A stretch of DNA of 52,881 bases from RBG-16-66-20 sp049651845 (GTDB lineage: Bacteria > Pseudomonadota > Gammaproteobacteria > Burkholderiales > SG8-39). Below the pieces are notes generated by a model. That model searched no databases. It was not told the DNA's origin and saw only the letters and a list, made by a program, of their open reading frames with translations. A program made the position numbers and the translations under genes. Shown here piece after piece: positions 7,335 to 16,910 of the stretch. Position 1 is the first letter of the stretch; each line of letters begins with the position of its first letter. The stretch lies in assembly GCA_049651845.1 (NCBI GenBank), contig JBASCW010000088.1, positions 1 through 52,881 on the forward strand, in the 5' to 3' direction.

Positions 7335-8243
7335 ATGGAAATCGGCGCGATCGGCCTGGGCAGGATGGGCGGCAGCATGGCGCGGCGCATGGCGCGCGGC
7401 AGCGCACGGGTGGTCGCCTACGACCGGGATCCGGCAGCGCGCGCCGCGCTCGCGGCCGAGAAGAACGTCGAATGCGTGGACGGCCTCGCCACGCTCGCCG
7501 CCAGGCTGAGCGGCGAGCGCGTGGTGCTGGTGATGCTGCCGGCCGGTCCCGCCACCGAGGACACCCTCGCCGCGCTGCTGCCGCTGCTCTCGGCGGGCGA
7601 CACGCTGGTGGATGGCGGCAACGCGTTCTACAAGGACTCGATGGCGCGCGCGCTGAAGATGTCGCAGCGCGGCCTGCGCTACATCGACGCCGGCGTCTCC
7701 GGCGGCATTCACGGCCTCGACCACGGCTACTGCCTGATGCTGGGCGGCACGCCGAAGTCGGTCGAGCGCTTTGAGCCGTTCGCGCGCCTGCTCGCGCCCG
7801 CGCCCGACCGCGGCTGGCTGCACTGCGGGCCGAGCGGCGCCGGCCACTTCGCCAAAATGATCCACAACGGCATCGAGTACGGAATGATGCAGGCCTTCGC
7901 CGAGGGCTTCGCGCTGCTGGCCGCGCGCAAGGACCTGGAGTTCGACCTCGGCCGGCTCGCCGAAACCTGGCGCCACGGCAGCGTGGTGCGCTCCTGGCTG
8001 CTCGACCTGTGCGCCGAGGCGCTCGCCGAGGACGAGGCGATGCAGCGCGTGGCGCCGGTGGTCGCCGACTCGGGCGAAGGCCGCTGGACCGCGCTCGAGT
8101 CGGTGGAGCTGGGCGTGCCCGCGCCGGTGATCACGATGGCGCTGATGGCGCGCTTTTCCAGCCAGGGCAAGTCCGACTACGCGAGGAAGCTGCTCGCCAC
8201 GATGCGCGTGAAGTTCGGCGGCCACCCCGTCAAGCGCGCGTGA
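7335..8243 (+). CDS. gnd: 6-phosphogluconate dehydrogenase, decarboxylating (short type)
   Basis: A 302-aa enzyme converting 6-phosphogluconate to ribulose 5-phosphate and CO2, the short (about 300 aa) dimer/tetramer form often NAD-dependent. Rossmann motif GLGRMGGSMARR at residues 7-18, LVDGGNAFYKDS at 91-102, the substrate loop VSGGIHG at 121-127 and the catalytic block KMIHNGIEYGMMQ from 174 (Lys174, Asn178, Glu181 are the expected active-site residues). The all-helical C-terminal domain ends shortly after ARFSSQGKSDYARK. Followed after 16 bases by gluconokinase, forming a gluconate-to-pentose-phosphate module. Confidence 0.92.
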   Translation: MEIGAIGLGRMGGSMARRMARGSARVVAYDRDPAARAALAAEKNVECVDGLATLAARLSGERVVLVMLPAGPATEDTLAALLPLLSAGDTLVDGGNAFYKDSMARALKMSQRGLRYIDAGVSGGIHGLDHGYCLMLGGTPKSVERFEPFARLLAPAPDRGWLHCGPSGAGHFAKMIHNGIEYGMMQAFAEGFALLAARKDLEFDLGRLAETWRHGSVVRSWLLDLCAEALAEDEAMQRVAPVVADSGEGRWTALESVELGVPAPVITMALMARFSSQGKSDYARKLLATMRVKFGGHPVKRA

Positions 8244-8259
8244 TCGCCATCACGCAAGC

Positions 8260-8733
8260 GTGATCATTGTTCTGATGGGGGTGTCGGGCTCGGGCAAGAG
8301 CACGATCGGCGAGCCCCTGGCCGCGCGGCTCGGGCTGCCGTTCCTAGACGCCGACGAGTTCCATCCGCCCGCCAATGTCGCCAAGATGGCCGCGGGCACG
8401 CCGCTCACCGACGCCGACCGGCTGCCATGGCTCAAGCTCCTGAATGAAAAACTCCGCGCGCTTCCCGATGCCGTTCTGGCTTGTTCCGCTCTCAAGGAGA
8501 GCTACAGACAAAGCCTGTCGAGCGATATTCCCGATTGCCGGTTCGTGTATTTGAGAGGAAGCATCGAACTCATCCGATCGAGATTGACGGACCGCAAGCA
8601 CCGCTACATGCCGGCCTCGCTGCTGGCGAGCCAGTTCGCCACCCTCGAGCCGCCGCGGGATGCGATCGAGGTGGACATCGGCCGCGGCGTCGCCGAATGC
8701 GTGGACGAGATCGCGGCGCGCCTGGGGCGCTGA
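8260..8733 (+). CDS. gntK: Gluconokinase
   Basis: A 157-aa P-loop kinase making 6-phosphogluconate from gluconate and ATP, directly feeding the dehydrogenase encoded just upstream. Walker A GVSGSGKST at residues 7-15, then the substrate motif FLDADEFHPPANVAKMAAGTPL, ACSALKESYRQ, and the lid region LTDRKHRYMPASLLASQFATLE. The start is a GTG, giving MIIVLMGVSGSGKS. The middle of the gene (about 8440-8590) is noticeably less GC-rich than its surroundings. No gluconate permease is present; the neighbouring Bug receptors are one possible uptake route. Confidence 0.92.
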   Translation: MIIVLMGVSGSGKSTIGEPLAARLGLPFLDADEFHPPANVAKMAAGTPLTDADRLPWLKLLNEKLRALPDAVLACSALKESYRQSLSSDIPDCRFVYLRGSIELIRSRLTDRKHRYMPASLLASQFATLEPPRDAIEVDIGRGVAECVDEIAARLGR

Positions 8734-8743
8734 TTGCGGGTTT

Positions 8744-8797
8744 CCTGACCTAGCGCAAAGCGCGCGGCTTGGGTCCTCCTAGGATTTTCAGGTCAGG
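8744..8797 (+). repeat. Inverted repeat in the ferritin-like gene leader
   Basis: CCTGACCT (8744-8751) and AGGTCAGG (8790-8797) are perfectly complementary and separated by 38 bases, ending 17 bases before the ATG at 8815. The second arm precedes the ribosome-binding site GGGAGG. It could be a spaced operator or a leader stem-loop; I recognise no known regulator site. Confidence 0.35.
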
Positions 8798-8814
8798 CAG
8801 AAGGGAGGCGCCCG

Positions 8815-9318
8815 ATGACGCAAGCCCCGCAGATCCGCACCACGGAGCAGCTCTACGCGCACGCCATCGCGATCGAGCGCGAGGCGGCCACGCGCTACGC
8901 CGAGCTGGGCGAGCGCATGAGCGACCTGGGCAACGACATGGTGGGCGAGCTGTTCCTGCGCCTCGCGCGGCTGGAAAAGGAGCACGAGCAGGAGCTCGAG
9001 CGGCGTGCCGCCGGCCTGCAGCTCCCCGCCATCGCGCCCGGCGACTACGCCTGGATCGGCGGCGAGGCGCCCGAGAACGCCGCGCACGACCTGGTGCTCA
9101 ACCTGCTCACGCCGCATTCCGCCCTCGAAATCGCGCTCGGCGCGGAAGAACGCGCGGCGGAATTCTTCGAATCGGCGCGCAAGCAGATCGCCGATCCCGC
9201 GGTCGCCGCGCTGGCGGCCGAGCTGGCCGCCGAGGAAGGCGTGCACATCGCCTGGGTGAAGAGCGCGCTGCGGCGCACGCCGAACCCGGTCGTCGACTGG
9301 GACGCGGTCTTCGGCTGA
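8815..9318 (+). CDS. Ferritin-like (rubrerythrin-type) diiron protein
   Basis: A 167-aa all-helical protein of the ferritin-like superfamily. Candidate iron ligands occur in the usual spacing: AIEREAATRYAEL (helix A Glu), LEKEHEQELE (Glu-x-x-His), ALGAEERAAEFFES (Glu) and AAEEGVHIAWV (Glu-x-x-His). It lacks a rubredoxin domain, so it is not a full rubrerythrin. Such proteins deal with peroxide or bind metals, but the actual reaction here is unknown. Ribosome-binding site AGGGAGGCGCCCG precedes the ATG. It stands alone, convergent with the gene at 9329. Confidence 0.75.
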   Translation: MTQAPQIRTTEQLYAHAIAIEREAATRYAELGERMSDLGNDMVGELFLRLARLEKEHEQELERRAAGLQLPAIAPGDYAWIGGEAPENAAHDLVLNLLTPHSALEIALGAEERAAEFFESARKQIADPAVAALAAELAAEEGVHIAWVKSALRRTPNPVVDWDAVFG

Positions 9319-9328
9319 CGAGCAAGTT

Positions 9329-10189
9329 CTAGCGATACTCAGCCAGCTCGGCGACGATGCGGGTCGAGCCTTCGTCCGGCGTGCGCCCATCGCGCACCAC
9401 TTTCACCAGCTGCGCGACCTCGGGGGCGTACCAGAGCGTTTCCTTCGCCTGGGCGCGCACCTGGCCGCCTTCGATGCAATAGAGGTCGGCCGCGATCGGT
9501 GCCGCGCGGAAGCGGCCGGCGGGCACCGTGACTTCCTCCCAGCGTAGGACCTGCGCCTCGTAACGCTTCAGGCGGCCCTCTCGCTGCGGTTGCCACGCCC
9601 AGCCCCAGCTGAGCTTCTGCCCGGGCTCGAGCGGCCCGGAAAAGTAGCTCGGATGCATGAAGAAGCCGGGAAAGCGCGTGTTGGCGTGCGACGCGTGCCC
9701 TGCGGCATAGATGCCCAGGTTGAAGTTCATGCGCCCAGCCGCATGGGTGAATTCGGTATCGACCGCAAGTCCGGCGGCGTCCTGGCGCGTGCGATAGAGG
9801 AGCACGACATCGCGCCAGACGGGCGGCTCCACGGTCACCGCGTACCGCCAGGCATGACCGGGCTGTAGAGTCGGCAAGGCCCCCGGCTTGGCGGGTGCCG
9901 GCGCAGCCTTGGCGGTCGGCGGCACAGCCTTGGCGGCCGACGGAGCGGGCTTGGCGACTCGCGCAGGCGGCGGCGCGGGTTCAGGAGCGGGGGCAGGCGC
10001 GTGCTTCTCGCGCAGCTGATCGATGGCGCCTTCCACCCGGCTGCGCAGCGACTCCAGCGTGCCGGGTGCGCCAGCCGGAGCTGGGGGCGCGGGCTCGTGC
10101 TTCCTGAGGACGAAGACGTATAGCAGCAGCGCCGCGAGCAGCGCGAGCGCCGCCCCGAAGAACGCGAGGGCCAGTGGATCCTGCTTCAC
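9329..10189 (-). CDS. Hypothetical protein, membrane-anchored with a DUF3108-like outer domain
   Basis: A 286-aa protein not recognised as a named family. One transmembrane helix near the N-terminus (about residues 8-28, LALAFFGAALALLAALLLYVF) is followed by charged stop-transfer residues, a short coiled-coil-like segment, and a long Pro/Ala/Lys-rich linker (about 65-105). The rest is a beta-rich domain with LQPGHAWRYAVTVEPP, WAWQPQREGRLKRYEAQVL, VPAGRFRAAPI and WYAPEVAQLVKVV, reminiscent of DUF3108-type periplasmic domains; that likeness is tentative. It lies 13 bases downstream of hppA on the same strand and is probably co-transcribed. Confidence 0.65.
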   Translation of the reverse strand: MKQDPLALAFFGAALALLAALLLYVFVLRKHEPAPPAPAGAPGTLESLRSRVEGAIDQLREKHAPAPAPEPAPPPARVAKPAPSAAKAVPPTAKAAPAPAKPGALPTLQPGHAWRYAVTVEPPVWRDVVLLYRTRQDAAGLAVDTEFTHAAGRMNFNLGIYAAGHASHANTRFPGFFMHPSYFSGPLEPGQKLSWGWAWQPQREGRLKRYEAQVLRWEEVTVPAGRFRAAPIAADLYCIEGGQVRAQAKETLWYAPEVAQLVKVVRDGRTPDEGSTRIVAELAEYR

Positions 10190-10202
10190 GGGCCCCGGAC
10201 GC

Positions 10203-12269
<2,067 letters not shown>

Positions 12270-12330
12270 GCGATTACCCCCTTGAAAAGAGGGCGAATTC
12301 TAGCAGGATCGGGCGCCGTTCAGGCGCCGG

Positions 12331-12987
12331 TCAGCCCCCGAGCGCGGCGATCGCCTGGACCCGGATCTCCTCGACCGACCCGCGGCCCGAGATGCGCCGG
12401 TGCTTCGGCGCCCGCGCGTCGCCCGCGGCCGCCCAGCGCTGGTAGTACTTGATCAGCGGCTCGGTCTGGGAGTGGTACACGGTCAGGCGCTTGCGCACCG
12501 TCTCCTCCCTGTCATCGTCGCGCTGGATCAGCGGCTCGCCGGTGACGTCGTCCTTGCCCTCGACCTTCGGCGGATTGAATTTGACGTGATAGGTCCGGCC
12601 CGAAGCGAGATGCACGCGGCGGCCGCCCATGCGAGCGATGATCTCCGCGTCCGGCACGTTGATCTCGAGCACGTAGTCGATCGCCACGCCCGCGCTCTTC
12701 AGCGACTCCGCCTGCGGCAGGGTGCGCGGAAAACCGTCGAACAGGTAGCCCTTCGCGCAATCGGGCTGCGCGAGACGCTCCTTCACCAGCGCGATGATGA
12801 TGTCGTCGGACACCAGCTGGCCCGCGTCCATCAGCTTCTTGGCGGCGAGCCCCGTGGGCGTGCCGGCCTTCGCCGCGGCGCGCAGCATGTCGCCCGTGGA
12901 AATCTGCGGGATGCCAAAGTGCTTCGCGATGAAGTTCGCCTGCGTACCTTTGCCGGCGCCGGGCGGGCCGAGCAGGATCAAGCGCAT
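12331..12987 (-). CDS. adk: Adenylate kinase
   Basis: A 218-aa enzyme interconverting AMP, ADP and ATP. P-loop GPPGAGKGT at residues 7-15, AMP-site STGDMLR, GYLFDGFPRTLPQAE, and a long LID of the non-zinc type (GRRVHLASGRTYHVKFNPPK then DDVTGEPLIQRDDD) in which the four Cys are absent. The C-terminus, RISGRGSVEEIRVQA, is somewhat more basic than usual. It lies 14 bases downstream of kdsB, an arrangement common in betaproteobacteria. A weak GGCGCC stem-loop lies between its stop and the hppA start. Confidence 0.95.
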   Translation of the reverse strand: MRLILLGPPGAGKGTQANFIAKHFGIPQISTGDMLRAAAKAGTPTGLAAKKLMDAGQLVSDDIIIALVKERLAQPDCAKGYLFDGFPRTLPQAESLKSAGVAIDYVLEINVPDAEIIARMGGRRVHLASGRTYHVKFNPPKVEGKDDVTGEPLIQRDDDREETVRKRLTVYHSQTEPLIKYYQRWAAAGDARAPKHRRISGRGSVEEIRVQAIAALGG

Positions 12988-13001
12988 GTTGGTGTTCTCC
13001 C

Positions 13002-13736
13002 TTAGCCCAGCATTCTACGCACCGCCTCGAGGTCCTGGGGCGTGTCGACGCCCGGCGGCGACTCGGCCTCGCTCACCGACACCACGATGCGGAATCCGTG
13101 CCAGAGCGCGCGCAGCTGCTCGAGCGCCTCGGCCCGTTCGAGCGGCGACGCGGGCAGCGCGGCGTAACGCTGCAGGAACGCGACGCGATAGCCGTAGATG
13201 CCGACGTGCCGGTAGGCCGCCGGCTTGTCCTGCCTCGGATGCGGGATGCCCGCGCGGCTGAAATACAGCGCGTAGCCGTTCGCATCGAGAACGACCTTCA
13301 CGACGTTCGGGTTCGCGAACGCCGCTGCGTCGCGGATCGGGTGGCAGGCGGTGGACATGCTCGCCGCGCCGTTGCCCGCCAGCGCCGACGCGACATCGCG
13401 GATCAGCACGGGCTCGATCAGCGGCTCGTCGCCCTGCACGTTGACCACGATCGCCTCGCCCGCGAGCCCGAGCGCGGCGGCGGCCTCCGCGATGCGGTCG
13501 GTGCCCGAGGCGTGGTCGGCGCGCGTCATGAGCGCGCGAAAGCCGGCGCGCTCCACCGCCTCGCGGATGCGGCCGTCGTCGGTAGCGACGGCCACCGTGC
13601 GCGCCCCGCTCGCGCGCGCGCGCTCGCAGACGTGCACCACCATCGGCTTGCCCGCGAGCTCGGCGAGCGGCTTGCCCGGGAAGCGCGTCGATGCAAAGCG
13701 CGCCGGAATCAGGACGTGAAAGGGGGGCTGCGACAA
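13002..13736 (-). CDS. kdsB: 3-deoxy-manno-octulosonate cytidylyltransferase
   Basis: A 244-aa enzyme that activates KDO as CMP-KDO for lipopolysaccharide core synthesis. Family motifs: IPARFASTRFPGKPLAEL at the N-terminus, VVHVCERA, VATDDGRI, TRADHASGTDRIAEAA, VVNVQGDEPLIEP and HVGIYGYRVAFL. The start I chose is TTG at 13736 (MSQPPFHVLIPARF): there is no ATG or GTG before the conserved block and GGAG lies 5 bases upstream. That site is enclosed in the loop of a 9-bp G/C hairpin. The longer frame to 13913 overlaps trm112 and is not KdsB-like. Confidence 0.93.
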   Translation of the reverse strand: MSQPPFHVLIPARFASTRFPGKPLAELAGKPMVVHVCERARASGARTVAVATDDGRIREAVERAGFRALMTRADHASGTDRIAEAAAALGLAGEAIVVNVQGDEPLIEPVLIRDVASALAGNGAASMSTACHPIRDAAAFANPNVVKVVLDANGYALYFSRAGIPHPRQDKPAAYRHVGIYGYRVAFLQRYAALPASPLERAEALEQLRALWHGFRIVVSVSEAESPPGVDTPQDLEAVRRMLG

Positions 13737-13754
13737 AACGTCTCCGCCCCCCTT
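13720..13754 (-). promoter_or_regulatory. Hairpin enclosing the kdsB ribosome-binding site and TTG start
   Basis: Arms 13720-13728 (AAGGGGGGC on the plus strand) and 13746-13754 (GCCCCCCTT) are perfectly complementary. The 17-base loop holds the GGAG and the TTG start of kdsB as read on the minus strand. The stem could lower translation initiation of kdsB relative to the genes around it. Its G6/C6 arms resemble other G-tract repeats in this window. Confidence 0.45.
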
Positions 13755-13768
13755 CAAATCCCCCCGCG

Positions 13769-13951
13769 TCAGGCAACCTCCTCGTCGGGCGGCAGCTTGC
13801 GCGCGTCCTCCTCGAGCATCACCGGAATGCCGTCCTTCACCGGGAAGCCGAGGCGGTCGGCCTTGCAGATCAGCTCGGCGGCGTCGCGCCTGTACACGAG
13901 CGGACCCTTGCACAGCGGGCAGACGAGGATTTCAAGCAGCTTTGGATCCAC
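13769..13951 (-). CDS. Trm112 family small zinc-ribbon protein
   Basis: A 60-aa protein with CPLCKGPL near residue 11 and a later lone Cys (AELICKADRLGFPVKDGIPVML), the standard bacterial Trm112/YcaR layout. Eukaryotic Trm112 activates methyltransferases; the role of bacterial members next to lpxK and kdsB is not settled. It overlaps the end of lpxK by 20 bases and is followed by kdsB after 32 bases, the usual lpxK-ycaR-kdsB order. Confidence 0.9.
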   Translation of the reverse strand: MDPKLLEILVCPLCKGPLVYRRDAAELICKADRLGFPVKDGIPVMLEEDARKLPPDEEVA

Positions 13952-14921
13952 CGAGCTTCTCCAGCAGCCAGCGTTGGAACGCGGGGTCGAGCGCGGCTCT
14001 CACCGGGAACACCCAGAAGTGCGCCTGCGCGAAGCGCTTGCATTTTACCGCGTCCTTCTCGGTCATCACGACCGGGTCCTTGTCGCCGAACGCAAGATCG
14101 TCGGCGCGGAACGGGTGATGGTCGGGAAACGGGTGCGGCACCGGCTTCAGGCCGAAGCGCGCAAGCTGCAGGAAGAAGCGCTTCGGATCGCCGATGCCCG
14201 CGACCGCGTGCACGCGCTGTCCGGCGAAGGACTTGGCCGTGCGCAACGCGCGCGCATCTGTCATGCACACGAGCTGGTCGCCTTCCAGGGTCATGCGGTA
14301 GCCCGGCTGCTCCGACTTGCCGTGCACCACCACCGCGTCCACCGAGCGCAGGCGCGCGCGCGGCTCGCGCAGCGGCCCGGCCGGGTGCAGGAAGCCGTTG
14401 CCCAGGCTGCGCTCGTCCACCACGCAGATCTCCAGGTCGCGCGCGAGCGCGTAGTGCTGCAGGCCGTCGTCGCTGACGATCACGTCGCACTCGGGGTGCT
14501 GCGCGCGCAGCGCCAGGCAGGCCTGCACGCGGTCGGGCGCGACCCAGACCGGGCAGCCGCTGCGGCGCGCGAGCAGCATCGGCTCATCGCCGACCTCGGC
14601 CGGGTCCGCGGCGATGGTCGCCTCGCGCGGCGCATCCGCTCGGCCGCCCGCGCCGCGCGCGCCGCCCAGGTATCCGCGCGAGACGATGCCGGGCTTCCAG
14701 CCGTGCTCCTTGAGGATCTCGGCGATGCGCAGCACCAGCGGCGTCTTGCCGCTGCCGCCCGCGCTGAGGTTGCCCACGACGATGACGGGGATGCCGGGGT
14801 GCTTCGAGCCGAAGATTTTCAGCTTATAGAAAACTCTCCGAACCCGGACCACGACCGCGAACACCAGGCTCGCCGGCCACAGCAGCCAGGCGATGGCGCC
14901 GCGGCGGGTCCAGTGCCGCAC
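13932..14921 (-). CDS. lpxK: Tetraacyldisaccharide 4'-kinase
   Basis: A 329-aa inner-membrane-associated kinase that phosphorylates the lipid A disaccharide precursor at the 4' position. An N-terminal membrane helix (about residues 8-27) precedes the Walker A GNLSAGGSGKTP (50-61). Further blocks: GIVSRGYLGG, GDEPMLLARRSGCPVWV, CDVIVSDDGLQHY and GIGDPKRFF. The start is a GTG whose first base is the last base of the exbD stop (TAGTG), so translation is coupled. Length is normal. Confidence 0.95.
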   Translation of the reverse strand: MRHWTRRGAIAWLLWPASLVFAVVVRVRRVFYKLKIFGSKHPGIPVIVVGNLSAGGSGKTPLVLRIAEILKEHGWKPGIVSRGYLGGARGAGGRADAPREATIAADPAEVGDEPMLLARRSGCPVWVAPDRVQACLALRAQHPECDVIVSDDGLQHYALARDLEICVVDERSLGNGFLHPAGPLREPRARLRSVDAVVVHGKSEQPGYRMTLEGDQLVCMTDARALRTAKSFAGQRVHAVAGIGDPKRFFLQLARFGLKPVPHPFPDHHPFRADDLAFGDKDPVVMTEKDAVKCKRFAQAHFWVFPVRAALDPAFQRWLLEKLGGSKAA

Positions 14922-15337
14922 TACTTCGAGGACTGCGTGGTGAAGGTGATCTGCGACAGGCCGGCGAGGCGCGAGGCTTCCATCACGCGGATCACCGACT
15001 GGTGGCTGGCCGCGGCATCGGCGCTGATGATGACGATCGGCTCGCGCAGGCCGGCGCCGGCGCTGCGCAGCACGCCGGCGAGCTGCTCGGTGCTCGCGAA
15101 CTCGACCGGCTGCTTGTTGATCACGTACTGGCCGCGCGCGTTGACGAGCACGCTCACCTCGCCCGGCCGTTCGAGCTGCTTCTCGGCGTCCGCGGTGGGC
15201 AGGTTGATCTGCAGCTCGGTGTACTTCGAGTAGGTGGTGGTGATCATGAGGAAGATCAGGATCACCATCATCACGTCGATCAGGGGCACGAGGTTGATCT
15301 CGGGCTCCTCCTTGTAGCGGCCGCGCTGGAAGTTCAT
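14921..15337 (-). CDS. exbD: ExbD/TolR family biopolymer transport protein
   Basis: A 138-aa single-pass protein: cytoplasmic N-terminus with the family motif PEINLVPLIDVMMVILIFLMITTTY (the Asp in the helix is the proton-coupling residue), then a periplasmic domain ending in SQITFTTQSSK. With ExbB it uses the proton-motive force to energise TonB- or Tol-type envelope processes. In betaproteobacteria an exbB-exbD pair directly before lpxK is common, suggesting lipid or envelope work, but no partner TonB is present here. Confidence 0.92.
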   Translation of the reverse strand: MNFQRGRYKEEPEINLVPLIDVMMVILIFLMITTTYSKYTELQINLPTADAEKQLERPGEVSVLVNARGQYVINKQPVEFASTEQLAGVLRSAGAGLREPIVIISADAAASHQSVIRVMEASRLAGLSQITFTTQSSK

Positions 15338-15352
15338 CGCGAGCCCCCGGGC

Positions 15353-15985
15353 CTAGGCCTGCGCCGCGCGCGCCTGGTAGCCCTCGCGCTCGCCGTGCAC
15401 GATGTCGATCAGCTTGGAGGCCGCCTGCTCCATCTGCACCACGAACCCGTCCACCTTGTTCTTGAAGTGGCGGTAGAAAATCAGCGACGGAATCGAGATC
15501 GCGATGCCGAAGGCGGTGTTGTAGAGCGCGATCGAAATGCCGTGGGCGAGCTGCTGCGGGTTGGTGCCGGTGGGCGACTGCGAGCCGAAGATCTCGATCA
15601 TGCCGACCACGGTGCCGAACAGGCCCAGCAGCGGCGCCGCGGTGGCGATGGTGCCCAGCGTGGTGAGGAAGCGCTCCAGATTGTGCGCCACAGCACGCCC
15701 GGACTCCTCGATCGCCTCCTTCATGACGTGGCGCGGGCTCTTCTCGTTGCGCAGGCCCGCGGCGAGCACTTCGCCGAGCGGCGAATCCTGCGCGAGCTTG
15801 TCGACGATGTCGCCCGTGACGCCCTGGCGCGCGTGCACCGTGATCACCTGGTCGAGCAGCGTGGGCGGCACGATCTTCGCCTCGCGCAGGGACACCGAGC
15901 GCTCGATGATCAGGGCGACGGCGATGATGGAAGCAAGCAACAGCGGGTAGATCGGCCAGCCGGCGGCCTGGATGATGGCAAACAA
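15353..15985 (-). CDS. exbB: ExbB/TolQ/MotA family proton-channel protein
   Basis: A 210-aa three-helix inner-membrane protein: first helix at about residues 10-27 (YPLLLASIIAVALIIERSVSL), a large cytoplasmic loop, then two helices with LERFLTTLGTIATAAPLLGLFGTVVGMI and GISIALYNTAFGIAISIPSLIFY. It starts with TTG, preceded by AAAGGAT. It is the first gene of the exbB-exbD-lpxK-trm112-kdsB-adk run. A TAAAGT box about 40 bases upstream is a possible -10, and the leader lies next to a DnaA-box cluster. Confidence 0.92.
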   Translation of the reverse strand: MFAIIQAAGWPIYPLLLASIIAVALIIERSVSLREAKIVPPTLLDQVITVHARQGVTGDIVDKLAQDSPLGEVLAAGLRNEKSPRHVMKEAIEESGRAVAHNLERFLTTLGTIATAAPLLGLFGTVVGMIEIFGSQSPTGTNPQQLAHGISIALYNTAFGIAISIPSLIFYRHFKNKVDGFVVQMEQAASKLIDIVHGEREGYQARAAQA

Positions 15986-16369
15986 GTCGCTATCCTTTGG
16001 AAGGAAAAAGCATTTTTCGTGCGCGCACTTTAGCCAAAGCCTCCGTCAGCAGCAACTTCGGCGGCAAGCCCGCATCTTCCGAACCACCTTCGGACACCCC
16101 GATATCCACAAAAGATGTGGATAAGTTTGTGGATTATCCCTGAACGGCGGGTTGCGTCAGCCTAGTGACCGCGCAAGACTCGGGTGCGATTAATTTTTCA
16201 TCACTTGTTTTCGCCGCCGAAACAGCCGCTTACGGATAAGAATCGGCTTCCGCGCGGAGTTCCGCGGCAGCGCCGGGGATCGCCCGGCTGCGTGTGGATT
16301 AGTGCGTGCGAGGCACTTGACAACGAGCCTGCGATTTCCAATGCGAATCGGACCTGTAAGCTCTCCGTC
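15986..16369. other. Intergenic region between exbB and an unknown gene
   Basis: About 380 bases without a convincing gene, visibly richer in A+T than the flanks in places (for example 16190-16215). It holds a cluster of DnaA-box-like sequences at 16102-16136 and presumably the exbB promoter. A frame open from 16184 joins the downstream gene but begins with non-protein-like, shifting composition, so I did not use it. Confidence 0.5.
16102..16136. promoter_or_regulatory. Cluster of three DnaA-box-like 9-mers
   Basis: ATATCCACA at 16102-16110 (one mismatch to TTATCCACA), TGTGGATAA at 16116-16124 (perfect box on the minus strand) and TGTGGATTA at 16128-16136 (one mismatch on the minus strand). 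Three within 35 bp in a GC-rich genome is unlikely by chance. No dnaA, dnaN, gyrB, rpmH or parAB is nearby, so a titration or regulatory site is more likely than the replication origin. Confidence 0.5.
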
Positions 16370-16888
16370 ATGGGTAAGGAGGCTGGAGGGCTCGCAGTCG
16401 TGGACCGGCTTCTCGCGGCGCTCGAGAGGGCCGGGACGCGCGGCTTGCTGGCCACGTCGGTGATTCCGGGTGCGGGCACCTATCTGTGGGCCTCGCTCGT
16501 GCAAATGCCGGCCGCCGTGGCGGCGGTGCTGAGCGTCTACGGACTCGCCGGCGGACTGTGGCTCTACACCAGCCTCATGGAGCTGCGCTGGCAGAGGCGA
16601 AGGAACGAGCTCAGGCCAGACTACGAGAGGTGGAATCTGGTGAATGCGTTCACGTTTGCGCAAGCCGCCAGCCTCTGGGCGGACCGGCGCCCCGAACTTG
16701 AATTCGACGATACGGCCAGCGCGATTTTCAGCATGCTCAAGGAGCAAGCCGAGGCGGGGACGCTGGACGCGAGCGCGGCCGGCGCGACCTTTGGCCGGGA
16801 TGCGCGCGTGTTGCGCGGCGATCTGGTGAGACTGGCGAAAAGAATCAAGCAGCGGCCCAGATTCCTGTTCAACAAAGGCATCCCATAG
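16370..16888 (+). CDS. Hypothetical membrane protein
   Basis: A 172-aa protein I do not recognise. Residues 30-68 hold two hydrophobic stretches (GLLATSVIPGAGTYLWASLVQ and AAVAAVLSVYGLAGGLWLYTSL), followed by a basic segment (ELRWQRRRNELRPDYERW) and a soluble part with FTFAQAASLWADRRPELEFD, ending RFLFNKGIP. Composition is less GC-biased than the neighbours. No ribosome-binding site precedes the ATG at 16370; a longer start at 16184 exists but adds unlikely sequence. It interrupts an exbB-xseA neighbourhood common in relatives, which suggests a later insertion. Confidence 0.5.
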   Translation: MGKEAGGLAVVDRLLAALERAGTRGLLATSVIPGAGTYLWASLVQMPAAVAAVLSVYGLAGGLWLYTSLMELRWQRRRNELRPDYERWNLVNAFTFAQAASLWADRRPELEFDDTASAIFSMLKEQAEAGTLDASAAGATFGRDARVLRGDLVRLAKRIKQRPRFLFNKGIP

Positions 16889-16910
16889 CGCAAGGTGCAT
16901 CGAGAACCTC

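Noticed and set aside
12311..12330. Intrinsic terminator after adk (GGCGCC stem)
   Set aside because: Short stem with no T-run on the adk strand, so it is only a possible stem-loop.
13098..15233. A 711-codon plus-strand frame across kdsB, trm112, lpxK and exbD
   Set aside because: It crosses four genuine genes on the opposite strand and has shadow composition.
16102..16136. Chromosomal replication origin
   Set aside because: Three DnaA boxes alone are too few, there is no strong AT-rich unwinding region, and no dnaA, dnaN, gyrB, rpmH or par genes are near.
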